NCBI GenBank assembly: GCA_964036665.1
Contig: OZ038528.1
Coordinates: 4,160,501 to 4,224,500, forward strand
DNA length: 64,000 bases
Origin: Gordius sp. MW1
Lineage: Eukaryota > Nematomorpha > Gordioida > Gordea > Gordiidae
Reading direction: 5' to 3'
In this document: piece after piece, positions 34,235 to 46,924 of the stretch
How positions within the stretch are numbered: the first letter of the stretch is position 1
Layout of the letters: each line of letters begins with the position of its first letter
The notes under the pieces: generated by a model
Databases searched by the model: none
What the model was told of the DNA's origin: nothing
The model's input: the letters and a program-made list of their open reading frames with translations, nothing else
Program-made: the position numbers and the translations under genes

Positions 34235-36004
34235 GACCATCGTTTTCTGAGATCAAAAGAGCAATTAAATCACTTAAACCCCATAAAGCGGCTGACCTGA
34301 TTGGACTCACCTCAGAGGCACTGAGCGCGGATCCATACGTCTCTGGTACTATGCTACATCTACTCTTTTGTAAAATTTGGGCGAAAGAAGAGGCACCAGA
34401 ATCCTGGTCACGAGGGCGCCTTATCAAACTTTTTAAGAAAGGAGACCCATCTGATCCTAACAATTACAGGGGAATCACAATTATAAATCTTGAGTCCAAA
34501 ATATTCATAAAAATAATCTACGACAGAATATATAACGAGGTTGAGGGCATCCTCAAACATAATCAAGCAGGATTCAGGAAATGCCGGACCACAACGGAAC
34601 ACATCATCATATTGAGGAATATGAGAGATGTGTCGCGCTCCAGTGGGGACCCTTTGGTTTTGGTCTTCCTAGACATTTCGAAAGCGTTCTACTCCCTTTC
34701 CCATCTTTACATATGGGAGTCGCTATGTTTATTGGGAATTCCCAAGAAATTGATCCTTATGATCTTCCTGATCTACCAAGATATGAAAGTAATAGTAACG
34801 CATCTACAACACAAATCAGACCCGATTCCGGTGACAGTGGGAGTTAGACAGGGCTGTCCATTGTCCCCTCTTCTTTTTATAATAGCGATGGACTTGATTG
34901 TAAAGCGGTCCATACTTGGCTATGAAGGCATCAATGTAAACGGTATCAACATATCTTCACTACTTTTCGCGGATGATATATGCCTTATCGCTTCCTCTGT
35001 ATCACAGGCTCAATTGATGGTTGATAGATTTACTAATCAGGCGAAACAAGCAGGGTTGTTTATAAATGCTGGTAAGTGCTTTATGCTCGTAATAAATAAT
35101 CAATCAGAAGAGGAGTTGATTATTGAAAATAACCCAATACAATCATCCAATAGAGTAAGATATCTGGGAGTAGAACTAACAGAGGATACTTATGCCGACG
35201 GAGACATGGAATTAAAGCTCCGACGAACCCTTGTAAAAGTTTATTCTTGTTCGGCAATCTGGCGCTCGCGCCAACTGGTCCTCAACACCCGCCTGAGGAT
35301 CTTTAAAGTTATGATTCTACCAACACTTCTTTATGGGTGTGAATCTTGGTCGTTGCGTGCCCCCGACATAAAAAAAACTCCAAGTTAACATTAACAAAAT
35401 GCTACGAATTGTATGTCGAATTTTTTACCCAGCAACGATAACAAACGAAAATCTGTGGATGCGTTGTAAGATCCCTCCAGTTAAAAATATTTTGTTAACA
35501 AGGAAGTGGAATTTTTTAGCACATCAGGTCCGAAGAAAAGATACAAACTATTGCCTGTCTTCACTGTTCTGGTATCCTCCTTCACTAAGGGGCTTGAAGT
35601 GCAACGGCAGCTGGCTTCACAAGACTTTTCGAGAAATTCAACTATTAGGTCAGGACTGGGATTCAATGTTGACAATAATGCAGGATAGGAAATTATGGAT
35701 AGAGTTCTCTAAGAACCAACTATCTAGTCTTTCAACTTCAAGGGCGCGTATATCCCATTCGTAATAAATGCTCACCTACAAAGTTCTCTTTAATTCTCAT
35801 GCAGTTGGGTATTACATATTAACATGCCATAATTACACTGCATATTAATCAAATTTGTTACAGGTACATTACACACGTTGTCACCAACGTGGCCTTATGC
35901 GCCATTTGGCGTGAGAAGGGGCCCAACCTTAGATTGCACTTACTAAGCTCTTGGGCGTCTTCGCGGCAATCATACATACATACATACTGATATACATACA
36001 TACG
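34235..36004 (+). pseudogene. RTE-like non-LTR retrotransposon copy 1, 5'-truncated
   Basis: Starts inside the reverse-transcriptase region (KAADLIGLTSEAL). It keeps WSRGRLIKLFKKGDPSDPNN, AGFRKCRTTTEH, FLDISKAFYSL (first catalytic Asp), GVRQGCPLSPLLF and FADDICL (catalytic Asp pair). The long frame ends at 35388 by a frameshift in an A run and continues at 35399-35764. The 3' UTR (ACGTGGCCTTATGCGCCATT) and ACAT microsatellite tail end near 36004. It shares this tail with copy 2, so they are the same family. No endonuclease. Truncation occurs right beside the MITE end. Confidence 0.85.
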
Positions 36005-36208
36005 ATATGATTAGTTAGAGAAGCGTTTTTATTTCTCTCAAACAAGATGATTCACGAGATGTTATACTCAAATCTGGAAAGCATATGATTTACATGCGCG
36101 TGAAAATTTAAAAGCATGGGGAATGTAATGGTCATATTTTTCAAAAGGAAAATATATAATTTTAACATATGTTATACTCAAATCTGGGGAAGATAATGTT
36201 GCGGGAGG

Positions 36209-36427
36209 ATGGAACCTGGGATGAACTTAGACGATAACAATATTAATGGAACAACATATGACATTTTAAATGAAGGATTTAACTTTACTGATTACTTTCC
36301 TATCCTCAAACAATTTGGATGGATCTTTGAAAATTCTGAATCTTATTCTCTAAACTTTACTCTCTGGAACATATTATTTCTACTATTTTGTGTGGTTTGC
36401 CGGACCCGGATTCATCATAATATTTAA
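36209..36427 (+). CDS. Uncertain small frame (72 aa)
   Basis: Starts MEPGMNLDDNNINGTTYDIL and ends in a hydrophobic stretch (LWNILFLLFCVVC). Sequence character is protein-like and the frame is preceded by a purine-rich stretch, but I recognise no family and see no splice partners. It may be part of the 5' region of the following retrotransposon or chance. Confidence 0.2.
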   Translation: MEPGMNLDDNNINGTTYDILNEGFNFTDYFPILKQFGWIFENSESYSLNFTLWNILFLLFCVVCRTRIHHNI

Positions 36428-36629
36428 AAGACAACTTAAAAAGAGGATTTAGCCTGGGATGGCAAAGAAGGGATCATAAAAACAGCTAATTCCTGGACAA
36501 TCAAAAACCATGACAAATAAGACAATAATATTTCAACTACAATATTAATATTTTTTTTAAATAAATTTATTGATAGTTAATAATGATAAATTTTTGTGCC
36601 TCATTAACTTAAATTAGGATAATAGTTTA

Positions 36630-37200
36630 ACTATCATTTTTTAAGACAAGGAAACTTGGTATAGTTTGTTTATATGTTTTGCTGAAACTTACCTATCTTA
36701 CCATATTTCTTATAATGCATATATAATTATAAACTTAAACTAATATATCAGTTTAACTATTATTCTTTATAAGTCAGGGGAACTTGGTATAGTTTGTTGT
36801 ACGTTTGCCAAAACTTACTCTTAATATATTTCTTATAATGCATGTATGATAGCAAGAGTTCAAATCTGCACCCGCAGCTTTCAATAAATTGTAGACCCCT
36901 TGGTTGTTAAACTCCCGGATAAAAATCGTCTGCCTCTAATTAAAACTCTCCTTTAGGGTCAGGGTCAATTACACTTTCCATAAATCGCAGACGACTTAGT
37001 TGTTGAACTATAGGATAAAATCGTCTGCTTTTAATTAAAAGATCCACTACCCTTTAAGTTAGGAGATTTCGTCTGCTTTTTCCCTAAGTTAGGAAATTTC
37101 GTCTGCTTTTACACCTTTAGGTTACTAACTCGTATATTACATATCGTCTGCTTTCCCCTAAGTTAAGAAATTTCGTCTGCTTTTACTCGTATATTACAAT
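36630..37200 (+). repeat. Tandem repeats upstream of RTE-like copy 2 (possible 5' UTR/promoter monomers)
   Basis: Two diverged units of about 135 bp (each with GAACTTGGTATAGTTTGTT or a close variant and TTTCTTATAATGCAT) span 36630-36850. Then 36880-37190 carries at least six copies of TCGTCTGC, often as TTAGGAAATTTCGTCTGCTT. The repeats lie directly 5' of the retrotransposon reading frame, which suggests a repeated promoter region. Confidence 0.5.
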
Positions 37201-37407
37201 ATTTTAGCTTATATTTCCATTCTTATAAGCATCGATAAAAGGATAAATAGCACGCGCGCGCTTTTTGACTTCGATACTAGATCTCTAATTTTCATTATTC
37301 ATAGTTAAACAAATACTAAATCCCTCCCCCGAAGAGCATTCAAAAGAATCCTGGACAAAATACAAACAATCACTATAAAAAACAAAAAATCCAAGATTAA
37401 GTCACTA

Positions 37408-40290
37408 ATGATACAAGGTAACCAGCAACTAATGCTCATGTTTGCCCGTAAACATAAACTAGACGTGCTATGTCTACAACAAACACGAATTCCTTCCTCA
37501 AGAACGGATACATATCCCGACTATACACTTTATCACTCCGGGGTTACCGACAACCCAGCTTCAGGAGTTTCCACACTGGTAAATAGGCGTCTCACTGTTT
37601 TGAGCCTAAACCGAGTCAACGATAGAATTATAATACTAAACCTAAAAGTGGGTGCTCGCACAGTGTTAATTATAAATGTTTATGCACCAACTGCATCATA
37701 CAAACTACAGATCCTTAAAGAATTTTTCAAAGTTATTGTAAAAGCAACAAAAGATCTGACTTCTAGGGCAGTCCCAATAATAATAGGAGACCTCAATGCC
37801 TCTGTTGCCCTTACGGACCGGGATGACACCAACATAATCGGCCAAAACACGTTGGGCTCCAACAATAGGAATGGAATTTTCTTGGAAAAATGGTGTAAAG
37901 AATATAGGTGGCGAATTGCTTCCACCTTTTCTCAACTTTCCAACGACCAGCTAGCTACCTTCCGTGGTACAAATACCTCCCGACCAAGTCAAATTGACCA
38001 CATGCTCTGTAGGTCACGCCATTTTAAGACCGTCAAGAACTTCAAAGTAATTCACGATCCCGTTACAGTGAATGCTGATCACCATGTGATTACCGCAGAA
38101 CTAATAATAAAATCAGCCACTCTACATGTACCCTGTGCAAACAGAAACCCAATAATAAGACCTCAAGGCATAACAGGCAATCTGGAGTTTAAAGATAATC
38201 TTCTCCTTAAAGTTAAAGACACTGTTTTCCCAAAGCTCTCAGTCAACGAACACAGCATTGAGTTATCAAAGATATTTGCGAACCCACCAAAGCAAAAAAA
38301 CCGCATCAAGACGAAAACATGGTTTTCCCAAAAGACACTAGACCTGTTGAAGACAAGGACGAATATATTTCATTGCAAAAAGGATCTTCCGTTCAAACAC
38401 TCATGCTTGTCTGCCCTTAGCAAGCGTATCTAATCAAGTATACGACAAGACAAAATAACTTTCATCAATTCTAAAGCAAGTGAGGCAGAATCAGCTGCAC
38501 GTTCGAACAATAGCCATCGCCTCTTTACAATTATTGATAGCCTTAAATACAATACATTAGCTAAGCGCACCCATTATAACATAAAAACAGACAACAGCTC
38601 TAACGACTCAATAAACCAGACAAAAGCTTGGGAAGCCCACTTCCGTTCTATCCTATCCCCCCATTCGCCCGTCCCTGTACTGGACATCTATAAAGAATTT
38701 ATTAAGAACTTCAAAGGACCTCCGCCGCTCCCGATTGACACACTCCCACCATCCATCTCCGAGATTGTTAGAGTGATCAAAACTCTTAAATCACATAAGG
38801 CAGCAGATCCGTCGGGGATGACTGCTGAAGCACTTAAAGCGGACTCGGACCTATCCGGAAAACTTCTATACCACCTTTTTTACAAAGTCTGGGATAATGA
38901 GGAATTACCAAACTCCTGGTCGTTAAGCCGCCTTAATAAACTATTCAAGAAAGGAGACCCTTCTGATCCAAACAACTATCGGGGAGTGACAATCATAAAC
39001 CTTGAATCAAAGCTCTTTATCAAAGTATTATACAATAGACTCTACAACCAGATAGACGATATACTTAGACACAATCAAGCGGGGTTCAGGAGGTGCCGCA
39101 CAACCACGGAACATATTATCACTCTAAGAAATATAATGGATATCTCCAGTACTAGCAAAACCCCTCTTGTCCTTGTATTCTTGGACTTAGCCAAAGCTTT
39201 CGACTCTGTACAGCACCTATATATATGGGAGTCCCTATGCCTATTGGGAATACCAAAGAAGATAATCAGAATCATTTTTATTATATACGCAGACATGAAG
39301 GTAGTTGTCTCTCACCTTCATCATCTATCAGACCCAATTCTCGTGACGACAGGAGTCAGACAAGGCTGCCCATTGTCTCCCCTTCTCTTTATTATAGTGA
39401 TGGATCTGATAATGAAAAGGTCAATATTTGCCTCCGATGGCATTACGTTAAACGGAACTATGCTATCCTCACTCATCTTTGCCGACGACTTATGTCTGGT
39501 GGCGACCTCTACAAAGAAGGCTTAATCTATGGTGGACAGATTGTCCGATCAGGCAAAACAAGCTGGACTATATATAAATGCCGACAAATGTGCAATGATA
39601 ACACTAAACGTTCCCTCAGAGGACAGGATACTGATCAATAACAACCCTATTAATGTGTCCCACAAAGTTCGATACCTAGGAGTAGACCTCACAACAGACA
39701 TCTACGCCGGAGTAGATGTGGAGTCAAAATTACAACGTACCCTGGTTAAATTCCACTCTTGCTCCGCCATATGGAGATCCCGCCACTTGACGCTCCCTAC
39801 AGGACTCAGGATTTTCAAAGTAATGATCCTACCAGTTCTGTTATACGGTTGTGAATCCTGGTCTTTAAGAGCACCTACTCTAAGAAAACTTCAAGTCAAC
39901 GTGAATAAAATGCTGCGGATAGTTTGTAGAATTTTCTACCCTAACATAATATCAAACGAAGATTTGTGGGTTCGGTGCAAAATTCCTCCGATAAAGAATA
40001 TAATTTCAACCAGAAAATGGGGCTTCTTAGCCCATCAGGTAAGAAGAAAAGGAACTAATTATTGTTTATCTTCCCTGTTTTGGCGTCCTCCTCTATTAAG
40101 GGGTCGCGCGTGCAATAATAGTTGGCTGTACAAAGTATTCCGCGACATGCAAACCCTCGGTAAAGATTGGACCTCGTTACAAGCTATCATGAATGATAGA
40201 AAATCAAGGAAAAATTTCTCGGAAACCCATATTTCTCGCCTCCACTTATATGACTTTTTTACTACCCATAATCTAATGACTAATTATTAA
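37408..40290 (+). pseudogene. RTE-like non-LTR retrotransposon copy 2: endonuclease + reverse transcriptase, two in-frame stops
   Basis: One frame runs the whole length, broken only by TAA at 38431-38433 and TAA at 39523-39525. The apurinic-type endonuclease lies in 37408-38130 (LDVLCLQQTRI, NVYAPT, IIGDLNASV, SQIDHMLC and a terminal ADHHVI). The reverse transcriptase begins near 38700: LFKKGDPSDPNNYRGV, AGFRRCRTTTEH, FLDLAKAFDSVQ, GVRQGCPLSPLLF, FADDLCLV. After that come the thumb and a C-terminal region (LYGCESW, KWGFLAHQVRR). Copy 1 has Gln where the second stop occurs, so the stop is a C-to-T change. The frame is also open upstream to about 37318. Both enzyme cores look intact, making this a recently inactivated copy. 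RTE is inferred from the single endonuclease-RT frame and simple-repeat tail. Confidence 0.85.
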
Positions 40291-40500
40291 CCATAACCCA
40301 CACCTAAGGTACATTAACTTATTATCATGCATATTTACACTGCTTAATACATACATTTGTTACAGGAATAAAATCACACGTTAGCAATAACGTGGCCTTA
40401 TGCGCCATTTGGCGTGAGAAGGGGCTCAACCTTAGATTGCACTTACTAAGCTCTTGGGCGTCTTCGGGGCAAAAAATACATACATACATACATACATACT
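40291..40500 (+). other. 3' UTR and microsatellite tail of RTE-like copy 2
   Basis: ACGTGGCCTTATGCGCCATT, TTGGCGTGAGAAGGGGC, TTGGGCGTCTTCGGGGC, then ACATACATACAT. Nearly identical to 35875-36004, defining the family's 3' end. Confidence 0.8.
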
Positions 40501-40504
40501 AACT

Positions 40505-40880
40505 CATTGAAAAATGCTCATATTGCAGTATATATAGAATGTAAAATTCAATATCGCTTTTTAGTCGGGTAAAACCATTTTCCTGCATCATTGCCATAAG
40601 AGAATGACATTAATTTAGGATTTTTAGTTGAGCATCCCAAAGTTTAAACGTGTGGATGAAAATGATTTTATTTACAACATAATAAATTTATTTAAGTTTT
40701 TAGCACCACTATTGGCTATTTGTGGAATGATTTTATTTACAACATAATAAATTTATTTAAGTTTTTAGCACCATTATTGGCTAATTTTGATAGGCCATTG
40801 ATGATTGCTAAATGAAATGATCTTAGGTAGGTGCCTAATATTTAGTGATACACATGTTTCTTTACTGAGCTAGACTTTTT
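40505..40880. repeat. Duplicated block B, distal part, with 65-bp tandem duplication
   Basis: Matches 22225-22560. A unit beginning AATGATTTTATTTACAACAT at 40661 repeats at 40726, a tandem duplication absent from block A. Confidence 0.7.
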
Positions 40881-41610
40881 ATAAACAAATTAAATTTTAA
40901 AGATTTAAAATTTTTTGCAGAAGATGTATAAACATTGATTAAAAAAAGATAATATAGGACCCTCAAACATGCCTTTTTTAAAATAGAAGATTTACCTTAT
41001 ATTTTCCTATGTATCTCTCATATTATTTATTAATTATATGTATGTAAAAACAAGAATAAAAAGCATGGTTGATATACGATTTGCATAGCTTAAACCATAT
41101 TAAGCTGAATACTCTATTAAAACTAGCTGATCAAATTCGACGAAAATAATGACTCATGTTGGGTAAAGTAGAAGGAAATATCTGTTTTTTGAACAATTTT
41201 TGGCTTTACTAATAGTTATCAACAACTTAAACTATTAACTGCTATGCAATTTATGGACTCGCTTTTAGTTTCCTGTCCTGTCCAACTTTTTATTCTTTTA
41301 TTGCTATGGAAACTATGCTTCTGTAAAAGTTTGCCCTACCATTCGCCCACATAATTTCCTAGCAAATGTGCTACATTTATATGGAGTATGGGCGGGATTT
41401 GTAGGCAAATCCAAATGTAATTTTATTTATTTCTAAAAAAGAATCTTTTATCATGGTGCCGAAGTGCCACCTGTTTTATCAAATTGTTTTTACCCCGTTT
41501 TCTTAGATTTAAAATTAGCAATTTTAAATAACGGTTAGACATACAAAGATAGCAATAGAGCCATAAATTTAAAGAACTATATTCTGCTTTTTATATTTAT
41601 TAAATACTAG
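40881..41610. other. Intergenic with SINE fragment
   Basis: Mostly AT-rich. 41237-41350 carries GCTATGCAATTTATGGACTC and TATGCTTCTGTAAAAG, a partial SINE. No gene. Confidence 0.4.
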
Positions 41611-41611
41611 A

Positions 41612-44600
41612 TGAACCCGGCAAACGTTGTTTTGCCATTTACCCGGGTGTATTAGCAGAATATATATTATCTTATAGATAAATTTCAATATGCAAATTTT
41701 TTTAAACAAATAGTTAAAGAGGGTCCAAGGCCCATGCCCACCCAAGAGAGAAAATCTGGCCCATGCCCCCCCCCAAGGAAAAATCTTTGGCCCCTGACCC
41801 TTTAAGCAATTTTTTTTTAATTTTTTGTAATTAAGAAACAATATCATAATTATAATTATTTGTTTCTGAATAAAACTTTTAATTCTGAACTTAATAATGT
41901 CCGAAGAACTGAGATATATCAACATTTATTGGCACTTTGTTAAAAGTATTTTCATTTTTCTCCTTATTTAACGAGCAAAAAATGACAAAATTAGATTTTT
42001 TAATTTATTTAGCCACGCAGGAGGGGACACGACCGTCCTATAATAATAAAAATTGACGTGAAAAATAAACCTTAATTTTAAATATTTTTAGAGGGCATGG
42101 GCAAAAAAAAGGCTTTAAAAGAGTGTTGCAAAATAGTGAATCAGTTATAAATTTTCATGCTCGTTAATCAAATAAAAATATCGCGCCTGCCTTTATAATA
42201 AAATATAAACAAAAGGCGGATACGGATACGCATATAGTTTATTTAACGAAAAATAACAAATAATTGATATTTTTAAGATAAGGTGTAGCGTTGTGCAAAA
42301 TTCTGCACCTTTGCCCCCTCCCCAAGCAAATTTTTTTTTAGTCAAATTTACTTATAATCAGAAATTAATCATTAAATTTTGGATACATTTTTTTAAGCTA
42401 TCGCTAGAGACCTACAAAATGGTATTTTTTGAGGTCATAGTCTGGCCCAAGCCTCCCTCCCCCCAAGGGAAAAATCTTTGGCCCCCTGGCCCTTCAAGCA
42501 ATTTTTTTTAATTTTTTGTAATTAAGAAACAATATCATAATTATAATTATTTGTTTCTGAATAAAACTTTTAATTTTGAACTTAATAATGTCCGAAGAAC
42601 TGAGATATATCAACATTTATTGGCACTTTGTTAAAAGTATTTTCATTTTTCTCCTTATTCGCGCAAAAAATGACAAAATTAGATTTTTTAATTATTTAGC
42701 CCCGCAGGAGGGGACACGACCGTCCTATAATTATAAAGTAATTGACGTAAAAAAAAGCAAAAAAATGACTTTGATATTTAATGTTTCAAATCGTAAAAAG
42801 TTTCCATTTTCCGCAGCACATGCCTACATTTATCACACTACTTACACGATAGATATGCGCAGTACGTCATGAGTAGTGATGTTGATTTGCTCCAGTGAGC
42901 ATTGCTCACTGTGAGCTCTGCCCCCTCACAAGCACTGTGTATCCTACTCTACTCATGAGGCTGTTGATGTATCAGATGAAAATGCTCGAGAGGCGAAGGG
43001 TAGTAGCAAAAAGTAACTCATGTATAAAGCTGTGTGCCTGAGCAGCATTATAAGTTAACTATCCCATTTAATATGAGCAAATGCTATGACTGCTCATAGC
43101 ATCTCATATTATAATGTGATACTATAAGCGTGCGATGAAATAAAGCGTGTTTTGTTTTAGTACATAGTGTTGTTCAACAATAATTATGGCTATTTGAATA
43201 AGCGTAAGTAGGATTTCCTCAAGGGGGGGGGGGTTATTAAATTTTTAAGATCAAATTTTTTTGTAACTATTTCTTTTGGTCAAAATGTTTTGTTTCATAA
43301 AAGTTTAAAGTGATATTCGCGTAAAAATAATAAAATACAAAAAGTAAAATTCCAACAAATATTTTTTTTACAAATATACAATGTAAAAATTATATAAATT
43401 GGAAATCATGGAAGGGGTTCTAACCAGAAAACCACCCCCTCCTTAGGCCAATGGCTATTTGTTATGAATTTATATTTTTTAAGGCGAATTTATTTTTGCA
43501 ATTTTCCTTATATATGGCACAAATATGTTTAATGATATTAAAATTTATTTTTTATACATGGTTGACAATTTTAATATGGTTTAACTTTATATTTTACTGT
43601 TTTTAAGAACAGGTGTCAATGTTATAATTTTATTAAAGGTGCGAACTAATTTTTTTTTGATTTTCATTATATATATCTAAAAAATATTTAGAAATGACCA
43701 ATTTATGTATTATTGTTCAAATATTTTTTTTACATTTTTAATATGGCTTAATGTTTCTATATTTATATTTAATAATATTTTTGGTCCAGGTCACAATGCA
43801 AAGTAAGGTGGGAAATTTCGCATAGAATATTCTATATAGATGGCTAAAATCTGTTTAGATTTCAAAATTTACGCTTTATACATGCAAAAATATGCTTTAT
43901 AATAAATATAAATTTTTAAATATTCTGTCTCACCCAGGTGCTAATAAATTTTTTGAAATTTTTAATATGGTTTTATTTTAACTTTATTTTATGGGTTTTA
44001 AGCCAGGTTACAATGTAATAGTTATATTATAGGTGTGAATTTATTTTTTTCTCCTGAGGAACTTGTGAAGAAATCTTCAAATTGACTCATTTGTTAATGA
44101 ATTATTTGCTATAACAATTTTTGGGATAAGCGAATAATAAAATGGGGAGAGAGAAGGACTTTTTAAAATAAGAATAACAACGTTTCATGCTAAGAGAGAA
44201 AGGGAAGAGAGGATAGGCGATATGTCACATAAGACATAAGTAATTAACACATTTGCTGAGCAGATTAAATGCGATATGTCACATAATTAATTAACACATT
44301 CGTTGAGCAAAATGGATGAGCAACTTGCTATTAGCAATTGCTCGTACAAAACTCCTTTTATTTAAAGTTGTAAGCAAGCTGATATTCCTACTGCTTGAGC
44401 TTGTATTTGCTGTTACAACTTAACCCCTCAAGCATTTTACCCCTCTTGATGACAAAGCTTATGCGTCCAAGCACATATGCTAGCTATGTGTTTACGTCCA
44501 AGTCGGAGCATAACAGCAACTTAACATCTATAGTCATGAGGGTGCGTTTGATGGACATTTTATTAAACGTCAAAACGTGTAAAACAAACTATCGAAAACT

Positions 44601-44760
44601 ACTGGACACGTTGGGCTCGAACAAATCTTAAAACATGCTCCGGAGTGTCAGGACTAAAGTGTAAAATTTTGAGCCAAATCGGTCTGGTAGTTTTCCAAAA
44701 TTGGTGGCGGCATACACACAAACATAAACATACATAGTTTCATTTTTATATATAAGATTT
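41612..44760 (+). repeat. Composite repeat, split by a hAT insertion
   Basis: Begins TAGATGAACCCGGCAAACGT and ends, beyond the hAT, with ATACACACAAACATAAACAT and ATTTTTATATATAAGA, terminal phrases typical of one dispersed element. Inside, 41755-42061 is directly repeated at 42438-42751 at high identity (AATAATGTCCGAAGAACTGA, CGCAGGAGGGGACACGACCG). The hAT at 42874-44532 interrupts it. Class not identified; the start-to-end assignment is inference. Confidence 0.4.
42874..44532. mobile_element. Non-autonomous hAT element, copy 1 (1659 bp)
   Basis: Ends TAGTGATGTTGATTTGCTCC and AGCAACTTAACATCTATA are imperfect inverted repeats. The exact 8-bp duplication GTCATGAG lies at 42866-42873 and 44533-44540. 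The interior has diverged repeat units built on TTTTTAATATGGNTTAA followed by AGGTGTGAA-like words, plus subterminal GATATGTCACATAA repeats. No transposase frame is present. Copy 2 is at 52001-53621 and is highly similar. Confidence 0.9.
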
Positions 44761-44769
44761 TTCATGATG

Positions 44770-45900
44770 GTAAATTTTTTTATTATAACTTAGTAAGTCT
44801 TTGGTAAAGCGGTGTCAACTCGCTTAAACCTATACTAAATAGATATTCACCTATCAGAGACCAGGAAATCCGGGCGGGTTGATAAGAAGATTCAATCAAA
44901 TCATGCTCAAAGAGATTTTTTACATGGTGTAATTTGTGTCTTATTTCGTCACTTTTTTATTTGATTATAACATTTATTAATCGTAGTTCTTGTTGAGAAA
45001 AAGCGAAAATTAAGTTAAAATTTGTTTGAATAAGGAAATAACAGCTACAAATTTTAAAATCAACAACATTTCGGGCCGAACAACTTTAATATTTTGGGCA
45101 TAGCTAGGGGGGGGGCATGAGTTATGGCGGGCTAGGGCGAGCAATTTGGTTACAAAATCAAGGCGGGCTGGGTTCGGGAGAAAAATAAACAAATCTCATC
45201 TCTGGTATCAACCTTGTAATTAGGTATATTTTTAGTCAGGATTCAAGTATTAACTATAAGTAGGATAAACCAGATCAATTTCTATGGTTTTAATTAGATT
45301 TCTTAATATTTATTCTGCCAGTGTGTTAAAAAATCAATGCTTCCCACCCCTAATCGATATCAACTATTAGATTTCAATTCAAAATAAACAAAAAATCACG
45401 AAAAGTGTCCCCGAAAACGTGCAAGTACATTAATTATCATATAATGCATTATTAATTGCTATGCTATATACACTAGATAGACTGCTCATCAACGAACATA
45501 ATGTGTACCCTTTTTTCCAACCATTTTGATGTGAACATTGTAAAGTGGTGATCAAAATTGGTAATTTTCGCAAATTAAATAATCTTAAAAAGGTAAATAA
45601 AAAAAATTGAATTGGGTAGATATCAAAAAACAGTTTTAAAATAAATATCATTTCAAAAAATACATAAAAATTAAAAATGTAAAAACTGCGATTAAAGTTT
45701 GTTTAATAATATAGCGCCATCAATATTTTGTATAATATTAATCTATTGACGTTCGTTTTAATTTATAAACTAGTGAGGAAGGTAAATTGACTGTTATATG
45801 GCAAAATCACATGGTTAAAGTACACCAATTACACCCTTCAAAATGGGGGAAAATTTGACACACAATTAACCATATAACGCATGAGCAGTGTATCTAGTCG
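44770..45900. other. Intergenic, short repeat only
   Basis: 45770-45890 shares GAGGAAGGTAAATT and CATGAGCAGT with 5335-5465. 45090-45200 has GGGGGG and GGCGGGCT words like eroded MITE/hAT ends. No gene seen. Confidence 0.4.
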
Positions 45901-45904
45901 AGGG

Positions 45905-46370
45905 CAATATATGGACTCACTTTGCATTTGTTTACTGTCCCGTCACATCACGTCCCACTTTTTTATTTCGTTTTTTTTGTTTTTGCCCCTCTTCGCTGAG
46001 TCGGCGAGGGTGTTGCCGTGTTTACCAATGAAAATTTTAGCCTCCTGCCCGTTTTGTTGAACCATTTTGTTTTTTTATTTAATATTGGCGCGTTTCGCTT
46101 TTGCCCCGATATGCCTACGTCATATTGACGTCATATTTCGGCGTGTTTACCACTGCGACCGCTTGGGATTTAGATTAAGCCATCCTCTGAGTCCGATACC
46201 CGGTGGCAATGCCTCTTGTTATATAAGTCCAAATCTCGGCGAGGGCAATATTTTTGCTTTTTGTTATTTTTATTAACCTAACATTGATAAAATATATTTT
46301 TCTTATTAATAACATTAATAATATAAGCTTTTTGGCCGTCCGCTGGCTACTGACCAAAGAATATATGGCC
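45905..46370 (+). repeat. SINE pair with tRNA-like B boxes
   Basis: TATATGGACTCACTTTGC start, GTGTTTACCACTGCGACCGC, B-box-like GAGTCCGATACCCGG and a second AGTCCAAATCTCGGCGAGGG, then the GGCCGTCCGCTGGCTACTGA phrase of the other SINE units. Confidence 0.6.
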
Positions 46371-46691
46371 CAAAATGGCTAAAGAAATTACTATAATATA
46401 TGAGGCCCATCTCTCACCAAAAATAATCCAAATCTAAAATGGTCGGTCGAAAATCTTTTCTTGACGATTCGACATGGAATGGCCCAGTTAAGAATTCATT
46501 TTGCTCACTTTCTATTTAAGAATTATAAAAACTAAGAAATGCATGTAGTACTTTTAAGAAAATTAGTCTAGGATTTTAAATTAAAATTAAGTTAGTAATT
46601 TATAGAGTTTAATGATTTAGTAAGGCAACAAATTAAAGTCCAAGTGTTTCATTTTTTAACGGCAATTTTAAATTGGAAATTTTGTTTGTGC

Positions 46692-46879
46692 TATTGTTGT
46701 AAAAACGGCTGGATTTTGTTTGGTTGACCATTGGTTTTAGTCGACTAAACACAAACCAACCAAAGGCTTTTTGCTCTGTTTTTCTTAGTCACGTTAATAG
46801 ACCCCCTTTGGTCTATTAATGTTAAGGCAACTAAAACTAAAGGTCGACCAAACAAAACCCAGCCGTTTTTACAACACTA
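46692..46879. mobile_element. hAT-type MITE, TAGTGTTGTAAAAACGGCTG family, copy 3
   Basis: 188 bp with ends TATTGTTGTAAAAACGGCTG and GCCGTTTTTACAACACTA. The exact duplication GTTTGTGC lies at 46684-46691 and 46880-46887. Confidence 0.88.
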
Positions 46880-46924
46880 GTTTGTGCCATATATTAGTAA
46901 CATTATATAAATTTTTAAAAACAA

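Noticed and set aside
35970..36004. CRISPR-like array from regular ACAT repeats
   Set aside because: It is a simple microsatellite tail of the retrotransposon, with no spacers.
36209..36427. Real host gene of 72 residues
   Set aside because: No recognisable family or splice partners, and it lies in what may be a retrotransposon 5' region; kept only as a low-confidence feature.
46692..46879. Possible stem-loop ncRNA
   Set aside because: The palindrome is explained as a hAT-type MITE with an exact 8-bp target duplication.
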